DNA of 31,058 nucleotides. It comes from Pelargonium cotyledonis (taxonomy: Eukaryota > Streptophyta > Magnoliopsida > Geraniales > Geraniaceae). Below, piece after piece: positions 1 through 10,764 of this stretch; position 1 is the stretch's first letter, and every line of letters starts with the position of its first letter. The translations under genes were made by a program, and so were the position numbers. Below the pieces are notes generated by a model. That model was not told the origin of the DNA. It saw only the letters and a program-made list of their open reading frames with translations, and did no database searches. The stretch spans positions 1 through 31,058 of the forward strand of contig JAYMTA010000338.1 in the NCBI GenBank assembly GCA_036897625.1, in the 5' to 3' direction.

Positions 1-349
1 CGGCTTCGGCTATAGGGCCGGGGCCTGTAGAGTAGAGGCCTAGTTTCGTCAGTAGCAGTATGGGGTCCGGATCATGCATGCTGCTTGCTTTACCTTATGG
101 TCCGGGTGGTCTCTGTTAGCCCGATTGGGGATAGGTACTTTTGAGTCCGAGGCCCCCTCTCAGCTTCAGAGCTTTTCTGCGTTGTCTGGAGATGTATGGC
201 TAGGGGTTTCATGCTTTGTCATTTTTAGTTTAGGTTCGGACTTTGTTTTCTTACGTTTATTGCTTTATTAGGTTGGCTTTTTTCTTTTCCATGTACCATG
301 CCTGCTTTGTCTCCTTTGAATTGAAAGTATTTCGTTTATGGTAAAAAAA
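1..349 (+). mobile_element. Probable LINE 3' end, cut by the left edge
   Basis: T-rich, G/T-biased sequence without a convincing gene ends at a 9-base A run (about 341-349) just after GTTTATGGT. A T-rich 3' UTR followed by a short ATGGTA-type motif and an A tail is the usual 3' end of plant non-LTR retrotransposons. The 5' part lies outside the window, so no reverse transcriptase can be seen. A 65-residue open frame at 74-271 is hydrophobic and unlike anything I know. It could instead be the 3' end of an ordinary transcript. Confidence 0.35.
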
Positions 350-590
350 AAGTATATGTTTAATAATTTTTTTTTGTATTGTTAGTACAACATTATAATT
401 TATTAATATAACTATTTGATAGTAGGAAACTAAGTAACTAACTATGATATAATCTTGTTTGAAAAAGACTATGATATAGTCTTATATATATGATATTAGG
501 AAACATATCGTACTCACATAATGATAATATAAGTGCAACACATTTTAATGTTTTCATACTTTTATTATGCTCCATTGGGTTGTGTTAGGG
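350..590. other. AT-rich spacer, no gene seen
   Basis: The sequence is low-complexity and AT-rich, with short repeats of ATGATATA. I see no coding potential, RNA gene or clear element. Confidence 0.5.
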
Positions 591-880
591 TCAACATCTT
601 CTTACACAAACTCGACCCATATCTCAAATAGTCAATATTGCTTGAAGGGCGCGTGGAGGTTTTGAGACTCATCTGACGCCCATGGAAGTTGCTTCTAGAA
701 AGTTAGACCATGACCCCAAAATGGATCGCACAATATGAGTTGTTTAGACTTTTCACCATTATTGTCCCTTTTAGGACTCTTCACTGTATTTTTCTTTTAT
801 ATCTAAAACCTCTCTGTGTACTTTATATCTTGTATTTTCTACTTGAATAGTAAAATACCTATTACCGATAAAAAAAAAAC
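591..880 (+). mobile_element. LINE-like 3' tail fragment
   Basis: The segment ends in TATTACCGAT followed by about nine A (870-880). TTACCGATA plus an A tail is a common 3' terminus of plant L1-type LINEs. The preceding 100 bp is T-rich 3' UTR-like sequence. I could not find target-site duplications, so the 5' border is a guess. It is 5'-truncated and non-coding. Confidence 0.45.
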
Positions 881-2187
881 AAACAAACCAATCATACGCT
901 ATATATGTACCACATCATCGACGTGGTTTGTAAATATAAATATCTCATTCTTAGTAACAGGAGATGATCACATTATAGATGTCGTTACTTTCTCTCGTAA
1001 GTTGTGGTTCAGATCCTCTATAATGGCTTTTTACTTTCATGCCCGAGATATATTTTCAAACACACTCTAGAGTCTTCTACTAACAACGATGAGCTATTGT
1101 TGTGTAAAGACACATAAATAATAAAAAATCTCAATATAGCTTTGTTGTGAATTGTGATATAAATGGAATATTAGATCAACTTTCACCTACTTTCAAAGGT
1201 GGGTTATATCTAAAATTGAGATATTGACCTACTCTCACATGTGTTTATATGATTAATTACATCAAATAAGAGTCATGTGCATCATGCAATGTAGACTATT
1301 CAAAGCTCAAACTCAGGCACTTCAATCAAACTTAGATATAACAATACATGAGTTGGTATATAGGATGCTATATGTACCATTTAAGAAATTTTAAGCCCTT
1401 GACAAGTGACCTTTGTCCATTGATATGGTCATTGACTATATATGGGTTTCTCCAAAATTCAAGTTATATCCAAAAGAAATTGGAGGGCAAGAAAATGGTA
1501 TGTAATTGTACTAGAAGAAAATGGCTCCCCATAACCAATAATACAAGAATTATAGATGAAATGTATGAATGATTGAATATGGAATGTAACTTGTTTAGAT
1601 GGGACAATGGACTATACTTCAAATCTTAATTTTCTGATGTTTAAATCTGGTTTATTGAAAATTAAGCCCACTAATATAAATTAGTAGTAATTGATGCTAG
1701 AAGTTGCATTATTTTATTATATCATTGCGGTCAAAATGATGAAATAAAGTCTGAAAAATGAAAGTTATAAAGTCATAATTTTAACATGGGTGAATAAATT
1801 GTCAATGAATTAGGAGTGATCTACATTTTCAATTTTATAAAAATTGTGTTGGGCACTAGCACATGCCACAACACCAAGGTCACAGTTTGTGTTTTCGGGT
1901 CGTTTCCATGTATTATACCAAAGTTTTAGCGCTACATGCAATCGCAAATTGCCACCTACTAGTTGTGATATATGCTATTACTCATGTGATTCTGGTCAGA
2001 CTATTAACAAATGGTATTTCATTGAAGAAATTGAAAAAAAGGAGATAAAAGTACAAGACTTCGAGAAGAGGAAATGAACAACATAACAAAACATAAAGAA
2101 GATTATAAGTAAGTTGGCATGACATAACACGATTAACACGTTTGTATATAGTCGTTCAAAATTATACGGCTCGATCCAATTACACGT
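881..2187. other. AT-rich spacer, no gene seen
   Basis: No frame here reads like a protein, and short open frames such as 1348-1572 look like chance. No tRNA-like boxes and no terminal inverted repeats were recognised. Confidence 0.45.
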
Positions 2188-2451
2188 TTAAATAAATAAA
2201 TTTTTTTTTTATAAGCAAGCGGTACTTCATATATTGAAAAAAGCTGAAAGACGAGAAATGATACAAAGTACAAAAAGAGTTAAGTCAACGCTACTAAAGG
2301 ATGTGTACGCCAAGATTCCAAAGAAAAGGAAATCGAGCTAACATTTAACAAAAAAAGGAAGAACTGAGTAACTTAAACATTGGACACGAAGAACTGAGTC
2401 CGGTATAGATGGGAAGCAATCATCGAACACAAGCTTATTAAATAAATAAAT
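2188..2451 (-). mobile_element. 5'-truncated LINE insertion with target duplication
   Basis: The direct repeat TTAAATAAATAAAT occurs at 2188-2201 and again at 2438-2451. Between them lies about 236 bp that starts on the + strand with a T run and ATAAGCAAGC. Read on the minus strand, this is a T-rich 3' UTR ending in TTGCTTATAAAAAAAAA. A 14-bp duplication, an A tail and severe 5' truncation are the signs of target-primed reverse transcription. No reverse transcriptase coding sequence remains. The AT-rich repeat could in part match by chance. Confidence 0.6.
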
Positions 2452-2564
2452 GACATGATATTGACATAAGACGATCCAATATATTTGACCCATATAATTT
2501 ATAATGATCAATTTTACACATTAAATATATTACAATTTTATCCTTAAATGTGAGATATAAACGA

Positions 2565-2618
2565 ATTACACGACGTACTTTTTTTTTTTTATCGGCAAAT
2601 GTATTACACGACATACTT
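2565..2618 (-). mobile_element. 22-bp LINE tail remnant with 16-bp target duplications
   Basis: ATTACACGACGTACTT (2565-2580) is repeated as ATTACACGACATACTT (2603-2618) with a single mismatch. The 22 bases between them are ten T followed by ATCGGCAAATGT. On the minus strand this reads as TTTGCCGAT plus an A tail, the 3' terminus typical of plant LINEs. It is therefore an extremely 5'-truncated retroposon insertion in which only the tail was copied. Confidence 0.65.
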
Positions 2619-3290
2619 AACTAAACAATGTACATGACTCATTTTGTTAAATGGATTGAACCCAAACACAATTTGGTTATTAAATGAATTGAGACAGTCG
2701 ATATATTAGTTCGAAATGTTTGATCAAAATTGACTTAAACTATTTTGTATTTGTGCAATGTCGTGAATCATTACCTAAATTGTCACTGCTAATCACATAT
2801 TGGGATTCACAAGGTTCAAATTTGAAGTGTATAATCCCAATATTGAGGGAAAAGAAAAGTGAATTAACTTGTATTTGTGAAAGTCAACGTTGCCACCAAA
2901 AATGAAAAAACACATAGCCGGAAAGTCAGGATTGGGTTAAAGAGTCGGCGGATCCAAATTATCACCGAGCGAACAACCTAAGTCACCGATCCAAGAGCCG
3001 TTGAGCCGTCTTTCAATGTCCTCTATCACTGTTGCTGATGGGTGTTCAGAATAAATTAATAAAATGATATGAATTGTACACGCGCCATGAAAAAAACGTT
3101 CTAGTCCAAATCGCTCACTCTACGATCCAATCTAACTCAACTCTCAAGCCATTGGTGGATCATGAGTTCACTAACTCCAGCTCACACGAGCAAATTTGTT
3201 TGCCCGAGCAACTAAAAATTTAGACATACCTACTTAATATATGCAACTTGCATAAAGTCTAACTAACACAAATGATCTCAATCCTTCACC
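2619..3290. other. Spacer, no gene seen
   Basis: AT-rich non-coding sequence. The short open frame at 2720-2905 has no recognisable protein features. Confidence 0.45.
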
Positions 3291-3535
3291 ACCTTAATCA
3301 GGGACGGATCCAAGACTTTTGTTATGTGGAGACAAACTATTTGAATAATTTTTTTATCAAACTGTTGTTACAAAAAAATAAAAATCTTGTGAGGACAATA
3401 ATGTAAATTTTATCAAATTATATAAGCAAATATAGAATTATAATGGACAAATACAAGTATTATAGTATAATCATTTTATTTTGTGGGGGCATCTGCCCCC
3501 AATACCCTATAAGTGGATCCGTCCCTAACCCTAGT
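3291..3535. mobile_element. hAT-type MITE
   Basis: Terminal inverted repeats AGGGACGGATCC (from 3300) and GGATCCGTCCCT (to 3526) bound an AT-rich, non-coding 229-bp core (3299-3527). Just inside the right end is the palindromic GGGGGCATCTGCCCCC (3485-3500), often seen at this end of plant hAT MITEs. The 8-bp flanks ACCTTAAT (3291-3298) and ACCCTAGT (3528-3535) match at 6 of 8 positions, fitting the 8-bp duplication of the hAT superfamily. The mismatches suggest an old insertion. There is no transposase, so it is non-autonomous. Confidence 0.7.
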
Positions 3536-4250
3536 GATCTCATTCCCTCTCTCTCTCATACCGAAAGAAATGCACGCATGAGGTTGAGTGTTGGAGTCTA
3601 TTTGTTGAACTTTTAAGTATTTTTAAATTCAAAACGTGATCTTAAAGTTTAAACGATCGGTTATTTCTCGATTTTATTTATTTTATTCTCTATGACACAT
3701 CAATTTTGTTAACGAGATGGAAAACAAAATAGATATTCGTCATAATAGTCTATAATTTAGATATTATATTGTTGAACGGACTATGTTATAATTACAATAG
3801 AGTTTAACCAAATAAAAGAGAGGACAATATTGCTTTAATGCACCTTAGAGATCTTATTTGTACAATGTATGTGGATGATACTATAATATAGATTTGAAGT
3901 TGAATCTTACCATAATATAATGGATCAAATGCAAGAGCTCATTGATAATCATAATTGATAAGTGTTAATCAATAACCAATCAAGTTGGGTTTACTTATCA
4001 CTTAATTCAAAACAAAACCAAATAAAAAATAAAAATAAATATTGGGCTGTGATTTGTGAAACCTATAAATGGGCTTTTGTTCACTACCTCGCGACGCACA
4101 GAAACCCCCCACTGCCGCCTGCAAAACAGGACACGTGTCAAAACCAAGTGGATCACCTATTCGTCCCCAACGATCTAAAATGTTTGAAAATAAATTATAA
4201 ACAGGCTTAAATGTACCAACCGCAAATGCTCGAGCCCACTTAAGAGTGGT
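3536..4250. other. Spacer, no gene seen
   Basis: AT-rich sequence with a GC-richer patch near 4090-4170. Overlapping short open frames on both strands look like chance. Confidence 0.4.
4130..4139. promoter_or_regulatory. Palindromic G-box / ABRE-like site
   Basis: GACACGTGTC is a perfect 10-bp palindrome around the G-box core CACGTG, the known target of plant bZIP and bHLH factors. It lies about 1.7 kb upstream of the PP2C start codon. The distance and the repeats in between make a role uncertain. Confidence 0.3.
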
Positions 4251-4278
4251 ATAAAATAAAAAATAAAAAATAAAAAAT
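4251..4278. repeat. A-rich simple repeat, AAAAAT-like units
   Basis: Tandem copies of AAATAA/AAAAATA form a low-complexity tract. It carries no coding content. Confidence 0.7.
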
Positions 4279-4525
4279 TGTGTTATCTCAGCCATGAACT
4301 CATGATTTATTAGTTGAGATTCTAAGTCAAGACACAAAAATTAAATAAAATGAGCGGACGATCTACGCCAACAAACTCAGTAGGACGGATATGAGTATTA
4401 ATTGATGAAATATCATCACTTCATTAACCTAGATTATAAGAGACCAAAAAGTGTCGACCAATAAATTATAACAATATTATTTCATTTTATTACTATTAGG
4501 ATTTAAAATTTTGATAAATACCCAT

Positions 4526-4702
4526 GGGTAGTGGCGCAGATGGCAACATTGGCTGCGTGAGTGAGAATAATGATTGTGTTCGATTCCCACTAACACACAC
4601 ATGGAGAGAAGCAAATGTTTTAACTGTGAACAAACTTCGAATGAGGATACCGTGAGTGTGCGTGTCCGTTCAGAAACCTCATAGTATAAACCGGAAAAAA
4701 AT
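4526..4702 (+). mobile_element. tRNA-derived SINE
   Basis: GGGTAGTGGCGCAGATGG (from 4526) resembles a tRNA 5' end with the RNA polymerase III A box. About 45 bp downstream, GTTCGATTCCC (about 4578-4588) matches the B box. The tRNA-like head is followed by about 110 bp of tRNA-unrelated body and a 3' A run (about 4695-4701). This order is that of plant SINEs. Clear target duplications were not found: AAAATTT-rich flanks on both sides are suggestive only. It sits about 0.3 kb upstream of the probable PP2C transcription start. Confidence 0.65.
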
Positions 4703-4798
4703 CGAAAATTTATAATTTTTCATAATTAAACAGTAACAACCCAGATGAGAAGGAATAGTGAGTTACAGTTGGTATCAATGTGATGAGTCACAGGCTTC

Positions 4799-4804
4799 CA
4801 CGTG
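4799..4804. promoter_or_regulatory. G-box in the PP2C promoter
   Basis: CCACGTGA contains the CACGTG core and follows a TGAGTCA element at about 4784-4790. Both are known bZIP-type sites. They lie just before the pyrimidine-rich stretch that probably begins the PP2C transcript, so ABA- or light-responsive expression is plausible but unproven. Confidence 0.35.
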
Positions 4805-4859
4805 AACCCCATTTCATGAAAACTCCACGAACCTGCCGTACACAGTATCATTCTCTCCC

Positions 4860-5289
4860 ACACAACACACTCCATTGACTCTCTCTCCCTCTCTCTAACC
4901 ATAGTGTTGTGGAGCCCATAGCTGGACCTCTGCTTTGCTGGCTTCGAGCTCTCTCCATTGTTGCTCTTTTATGGGGCTTGTCTGCTGAGCATGAGAGAGA
5001 AACAGACTCTTATATATTTTTTCCTCACCTCCTGCCCAATCTTCACATGGACTCTTTTTGAAATACTCCCATTCACTCCTCTTCTCTATATGCGACTCTC
5101 TTCTTCCTCAATCGCATCATCTTCTACATGTTGATTCGCTTGGATCCACAGATCTAGTGTTTTTCGTGACACCCACATGACCTTTTTGGCCCTTCCAGAT
5201 CCCTCCCTTCTGCAACTGTAGAGCTTAGTGTTGTGTTTGTGCTGTGCTGTGTTGGGTTAGGTTGCTTTCAGGAATCAGTCAAATTGCAG
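4860..5289 (+). other. Non-coding first exon of the PP2C gene (approximate start)
   Basis: CT-rich sequence, common around plant transcription starts, leads to a perfect donor CAG|GTGAGT at 5289/5290. A matching acceptor TTCTTGTAG ends at 5678, giving a 389-bp intron in the 5' leader. The exon's 5' end is a guess. Several short upstream start codons lie inside it. Confidence 0.55.
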
Positions 5290-5783
5290 GTGAGTCTCTC
5301 GTGTATATTTCTTTTTTATTTGGGTCTTTTGGTCTATATTATCTGCAGATGAAAAGGGGTTGAATTGTACTGATTCATGGGTTTTTTTGGGGGTTGATTT
5401 TTCAATGTGAACTTGTGGGTCATCTGAATTGCTGACCCGAGAAATTTTGGAAAAAAATAGGCTTTGACCAGTTCCTGTTTTTTATGCTATCCAAAACCCT
5501 TGTGTGAATATGTCGGAATTGTAAAGCCCATATGGGTTTCAGATTGTAGAACATAATTCATACCTTTGGGATTCAGTCTCTGATTGAATATAACAGAAAA
5601 GGTGGATTCTTTTGCCATTTAATTGATCTGTGGGCGGTTATTGAATTTATGCTTGTACTGTTGCTGTTTTTCTTGTAGTGCATATTTATTGTGCTGTGGA
5701 GCTGAGGAGGGGACATATTAGATAGAGGAAATTGGTGTTTGTAGATTTTGGGTTCAGAGTTGGTTTCTCAAAGTGTTTATTAG

Positions 5784-5962
5784 ATGTGGAGAATTTGGAG
5801 GGTTGTTTTGTTGAGATGAGGGATGTTATCTGGGTTGATGAACTTTTTGAAGGCCTGTTTTCGGCCAAGGTCAGATCGATATGTTCACACGGGTTCGGAT
5901 ACTGGAGGTCGCCAAGACGGGCTCCTATGGTACAAAGACAGTGGGCAGCACTGCAATGGTGA
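5784..5962 (+). promoter_or_regulatory. Two upstream ORFs just before and across the PP2C start
   Basis: A 12-codon ORF runs from ATG at 5784 to TGA at 5817-5819, ending 3 bases before the PP2C ATG (5823). A second ATG at 5816 opens a different frame of 49 codons, ending at 5962 inside the PP2C coding exon. Both this ATG and the PP2C ATG have G at -3. Ribosomes must scan past or reinitiate to make PP2C, so translation is probably damped or regulated. Both lie in the leader exon that starts at 5679. Confidence 0.5.
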
Positions 5963-8900
5963 GTTCTCAATGGCTGTAGTCCAGGCTAATAATTTACTTG
6001 AGGATCAGAGCCAGCTTGAATCCGGCAGTTTGAGCTTGCATGAGTCCGGCCCTTATGGTACCTTTATTGGTGTCTACGATGGGCATGGAGGGCCTGAGAC
6101 GTCACGCTATGTCAACCAACACCTCTTTCATCATCTTAAGAGTGAGTGACTTCTGCTTTATGTAGCAGTAAAACTCAATATTTCAGCATTTGCCATGTTT
6201 ATTCTTGCCATGTGTTGATTTTCTTTTATTTGGTTTGGTTGCTGCCTGCTGGTATAGTGATTCAGAATCACGTAGCTGATTTTGTAGTTGAACAAAGGCG
6301 ATTGAGTTGCTTCGAATTCAAAAAGTTAGGAGCTTATGTAATGTTATGAACTATGAAGTATTGGTTGTTACATAAAAGTAATATCAATTTAGTCAATTAG
6401 CTATGACTAATACTAAGTTGAAGTGTTTGTTTTATTTCTTTGGGTTATGGTGTTACAGATAATAGTATATTACTCAGTACTTTCCATTCGGATCCATATT
6501 CAAATTTTCCTTATAGTGTATTACTATTTTCTATTCAGATAATATACTGATGTTCGCTTTACAATTGTAAAATTCAATAATTGATGCTATAAAAGATTTG
6601 GTATTTGTGAATTTCATTTTTTTGTTGTAGTGAGGATGAATTTCCTTGTTTAACATTGTGTATACTGTTTCCAGGATTTGCTTCAGAGCAACAATCGATG
6701 TCAGTGGATATAATAAGGAAGGCATTCCAAGCAACAGAAGAGGGTTTTCTCTCTCTTGTTACCAAACAGTGGGCAATGAAACCGCAAATTGCAGCAGTTG
6801 GATCATGCTGCCTAGCCGGGGTAATCTGTGGTGGAACCCTCTACATTGCTAATCTCGGTGATTCACGCGCTGTCCTGGGAAGAGTTGTGAAGGCGACGGG
6901 AGAGGTTTTGTCTGTTCAACTGTCAGCAGAGCACAATGTGAGTATAGAGTCTGTACGACAGGAGTTGCACTCTATGCACCCTGAAGACTCCCACATTGTA
7001 GTATTGAAGCACAATGTGTGGCGTGTAAAGGGCCTCATACAGGTATATACTTTGCTTCTGTGATTCTTTCCCGTTTTCTTATGGCTAGTTTAACCATAAT
7101 ATTTCTGATGATGTATTTTTTCTGCACTTTCTCCTCTAAAAGAATTTGCTACTCATTCAATAAACACAATACAAAGGCCTTAGTTGAAGTAAAGCCGGCA
7201 GAGGGATTGACCAAGCTGTGTAGACAGTCTGAAATAATACTTGTTATGATAGCTTGATTCCTAATTATTTCTGACCAATAATACTGTAACATTTGCAGTA
7301 CTTATTTGACCTAGAAAAGCTGCATTACTGAACCTTAGATGCAACAAGACACCCCTTCCTAAGACTGGTTGTAGACGAAATGCTTTTAGCTCTAAGGTTC
7401 TGTAGAACTGGGATTCAAATTTGGGCTATAAACCCTTGAGATTTAATACACTACTTTCTTGGATTCAGTATGTTCTTTGGTCATTATATTCAAGGTTTTG
7501 GAATAGTCTTCAAAGTTCTGTGGTGAAGAGTCATCACTATTCTAGAAGACTAAATCTGTATTAATTATTATTTTGAACTAATCTTCTAGAATGATGTTTT
7601 TTTTTTCTTACTCCTTGATTCACATTTTCTTTATGCCAAGTATTTTATGTCATTACTGCTTTCATAAATATATCTGCCAGCTGTTCCTAGACTCTTCTTC
7701 TACTTAAGTTTTAGATTCTCAAAGTTCCAAAAAAAAAGTTCCAGATTCTCAAAATTCCTTTTCAATTCCCAACGAACTGAATAAGCCTAGTAAAACTAGA
7801 CTTTTATGGGCCAAAAGGTTTTAAAGAATCTGGATTTAGACCCCCATAGTAATTAAAATTTAAAATTCCCTTCAAAATTAGTTACTCATATGTTTGATTT
7901 CAACTGTACAGACCCCTCAAATCCATAGTCAAAGATGATCTATAATAATCAGCTAAGTCCATAAAGACTATTTCAATGTATCATCAGTGCCTTACCTAAT
8001 AATCATCTATCATGTTACTTAACTAATTGTAAATCAATTCTAACAAGGGACCTTGTGGAGCTGCAGCAGAAATAACATTCAATCTGTATCTTGAAACCAT
8101 TTCCCATACACATTCGACTTAGTCCATTCCTGTCACCTGCCAAGTATACCAGATTAATGGTATGGTACAAATTCTGATGTCTATCCCTGATATTTTCTGA
8201 GGGTGACATCGTTTCCATTTGTCAATTTTGTGACAAATAGAAAAAGTAGTAAGGTTGTTACCACTCTAATTGCAATGAGAACTTGTGTTGCAAACTCAGC
8301 GACTGTTATTATATTCTGTCTGAAGATGAAATATGGAACACTAGTTTTTTGTGCTTTCCCTCGTGTGATACAATGATACTCAATAAATTTGTTTCCAATG
8401 TATCTTGAATAATATTATTTATTCGATATTAGTAGGGTTAGATAATATCTTACGTGTTGAGTTGTTCTCTGATCAGTAGAACATTCACCTTGCAGATTTC
8501 TAGATCTATTGGCGATGTATATCTAAAAAAAGCCGAGTTCAACAGGGAACCTCTGTACGCCAAGTTTCGTCTTCGTGAGCCTTTCAAAAAGCCAATATTG
8601 AGTGCAGACCCATCAATTTCAGTGCACCAACTGCAGCCTCATGATCAATTTGTAATATTTGCATCTGATGGGCTGTGGGAGCACCTCACCAATCAGGAAG
8701 CAGTTGATCTAGTCCAAAATCATCCACGCAGCGTAAGTTACATATTGCAATACTAATATCTCTTGAGTTACCACACACACACGCACACTCACCCACATAG
8801 TTGCCTTCAAACTCTTTAATTGGAGGACCCGTTTGTGTTAGAGACTGAAGAGGTCTAGTTCACTAGTTTTAAGCTTGTTCTTATGAATATGTAGTATTGG

Positions 8901-9845
8901 CATGGTTAGTTAACATGAAATGTATGGAATATCGATGGACCATCCTTTCTTGATTTGTGATGTATTGTTGTTGTCGTCTCCAAGCATGAATCCTTCTTTA
9001 AAATGCTAGTCTGTATTTGGTCATCTGCTTCCATTCTAATGCTCAAGTCAGAGAAGCCATTTTTATCTCGTTTTCACGGAACTTATGGATCATCAATGCG
9101 ATCTTCCCTCTTGATTCAGCTGTAAATGTTGTCATTTGACGGCTAGTTTTATTAACTGTAGTAGAAGCAAGTGTTAATTTTGCTTTTAAGATCATAATTT
9201 AACAACAATGTATCTATTCTATCAAACATTCCTTCTTCTTCTTCTTTTTTTTTTTCAGTGGTGCTGTAAGGTACGTACTACATACTCATCTGCAAAACAG
9301 GAGGCGATATAAGAAATAAAAGCTACATTTAATGAACTATAGTAGATGATTTGTCCATGTTATTAAAATCATGTTTTTTTTTACTGATGCGTGTATGCAA
9401 TGATTTCTATGCAGAGTATCACAGGTTTTACTTTTATTGCTGTACCTTTTTGATGAATATTTTGTTTCATAACCTTCACTAATGTATAAAAAGTGGATGC
9501 CTGTGTTATGCGAAAAACTAAATTACCAAAGTAAATAATGCACACAAATTTATTTATCTGCCAATCCTCATGTAGGGAAGCGCAAGAAGGCTGGTGAAAA
9601 CAGCTCTGCAAGAAGCAGCAAAGAAGAGAGAAATGAGGTATTCGGACTTGAAGAAGATTGACCGGGGGGTTCGCCGGCATTTCCACGATGATATCACAGT
9701 GGTAGTTGTGTTTCTTGACTACAATCTTGTGAGTAGGGCTAGCTCAGTCAAGTGCCCTACTGTATCTGTGAAAGGAGGTGGAATCATCCTACCTCATAAT
9801 GCTCTGGCCCCTTGTACTACACCCACGGACGCTGGTAGTACCTGA
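5823..9845 (+). CDS. Protein phosphatase 2C, clade D type
   Basis: Coding exons 5823-6141, 6675-7042, 8496-8732 and 9576-9845 join in phase to 397 aa, normal for the family. It is a Mg/Mn-dependent Ser/Thr phosphatase. Metal and catalytic motifs are all present: DGHGG (86-90), GDSRAVLG (168-175), SRSIGD (231-236), SDGLW (286-290) and HDDITV (345-350). The N-terminus [18 protein letters not shown] and the segment [21 protein letters not shown] are those of plant PP2C.D proteins, which supports this start. In Arabidopsis, clade D enzymes dephosphorylate the plasma-membrane H+-ATPase C-terminus and are inhibited by SAUR proteins, restraining cell expansion. That role here is inferred from the family. 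The basic, hydrophobic N-terminus may help membrane targeting. The gene has a leader intron and overlapping upstream ORFs. It converges on CPP1. Confidence 0.93.
7713..7758. repeat. 16-bp direct repeat around an A run, PP2C intron
   Basis: AGATTCTCAAAGTTCC (7713-7728) recurs as AGATTCTCAAAATTCC (7743-7758), separated by nine A and GTTCC. It may be a remnant of a tail-only retroposition or a local slippage duplication. It lies in the 1453-bp intron between coding exons 2 and 3. Confidence 0.4.
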
Positions 9846-10764
9846 TGAAGCTATAACTCATGCTATTGTCTGTTGTATTAATCTCTCTTGTGAATACCGG
9901 GTAGCTTCCAAAAGAGAGGAGAGGAGCAGACCTTCAATTCTTTAATGTACACTGTAACTCTTTAACTGGGAACTAATACTTCCTGTAGCTTCTGTGCCAA
10001 AAGACAAAACAAAGACAACTGGAGAAGAGAACGTCAAGGTGACAGTTACTATAGTTATATCCTCTAGGGACAGTTCCCGTGTCCCTTCTATTAATTCTTT
10101 TTTTCTCCCTACTCTTTCTGTTGACTCCTTCGGCTTTGTATATTGTATGACTTGGAGATTTAAGTTTTCCTAAATGTTCCTTGCTTGTTTCCTCCCTTAA
10201 ATTATGATCAACTAAGTCTAATTTTAGTGCAAGGAGAAAGTTAAATGTGTAGAATGCTTTGAGCATATTTGTGCAGCTTTAGTGATGAAGAGCCGATTAT
10301 CGGAGCAATGCTGACCAGAATCAGGTAAAGATCAGCAGCATTTTCTTGTTCCTGCTCTTGTAGTTTTGTACTCTTCAGTGTCTCTAATTCAGAGGTTGGT
10401 TCATATTGTTTATTGGGATGTGTGCTCACTCTTGTGAAGTTGAAGAATATGTTGTATAAATTGTCCCATGTTGGTTATATGGAATAGAATATTAACTGCA
10501 TATCTTCCCACTTTAAAGTCTTAAAGCTTGCAAGTTTGTTGCATCTTTGAACCATATCAATGACCAAAGTCTCAAGCTACCTTGAAACATAAACTAGCAC
10601 ATGTTCGATGCGAAATTAATTGAATACTCTTTATTAGTCAAGGTTCATTACACGCGCTACTCGTAGTTTTGTACAATATGCAATGATGTTCAACCTAAAA
10701 AAATTCGGGTACGATCATGCATATGAATGAATACAGGCTTTGCATTACAATATTCTATTTGGCC
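9846..10764. other. 3' regions of the convergent PP2C and CPP1 genes
   Basis: This region between the two stop codons must hold both 3' UTRs. T-rich, AATAAT/AATATT-type sequences near 10480-10500 on the + strand could serve PP2C polyadenylation. No additional gene, RNA or element was recognised. Confidence 0.5.

Noticed and set aside
4002-4337. 111-residue minus-strand frame
   Set aside because: It crosses the A/T simple repeat at 4251-4278 (hence the Phe/Tyr-rich end) and has no recognisable features.
4526-4600. A genuine tRNA gene
   Set aside because: The A and B boxes are present, but the sequence does not fold as a full cloverleaf by eye and continues into a SINE body with an A tail.
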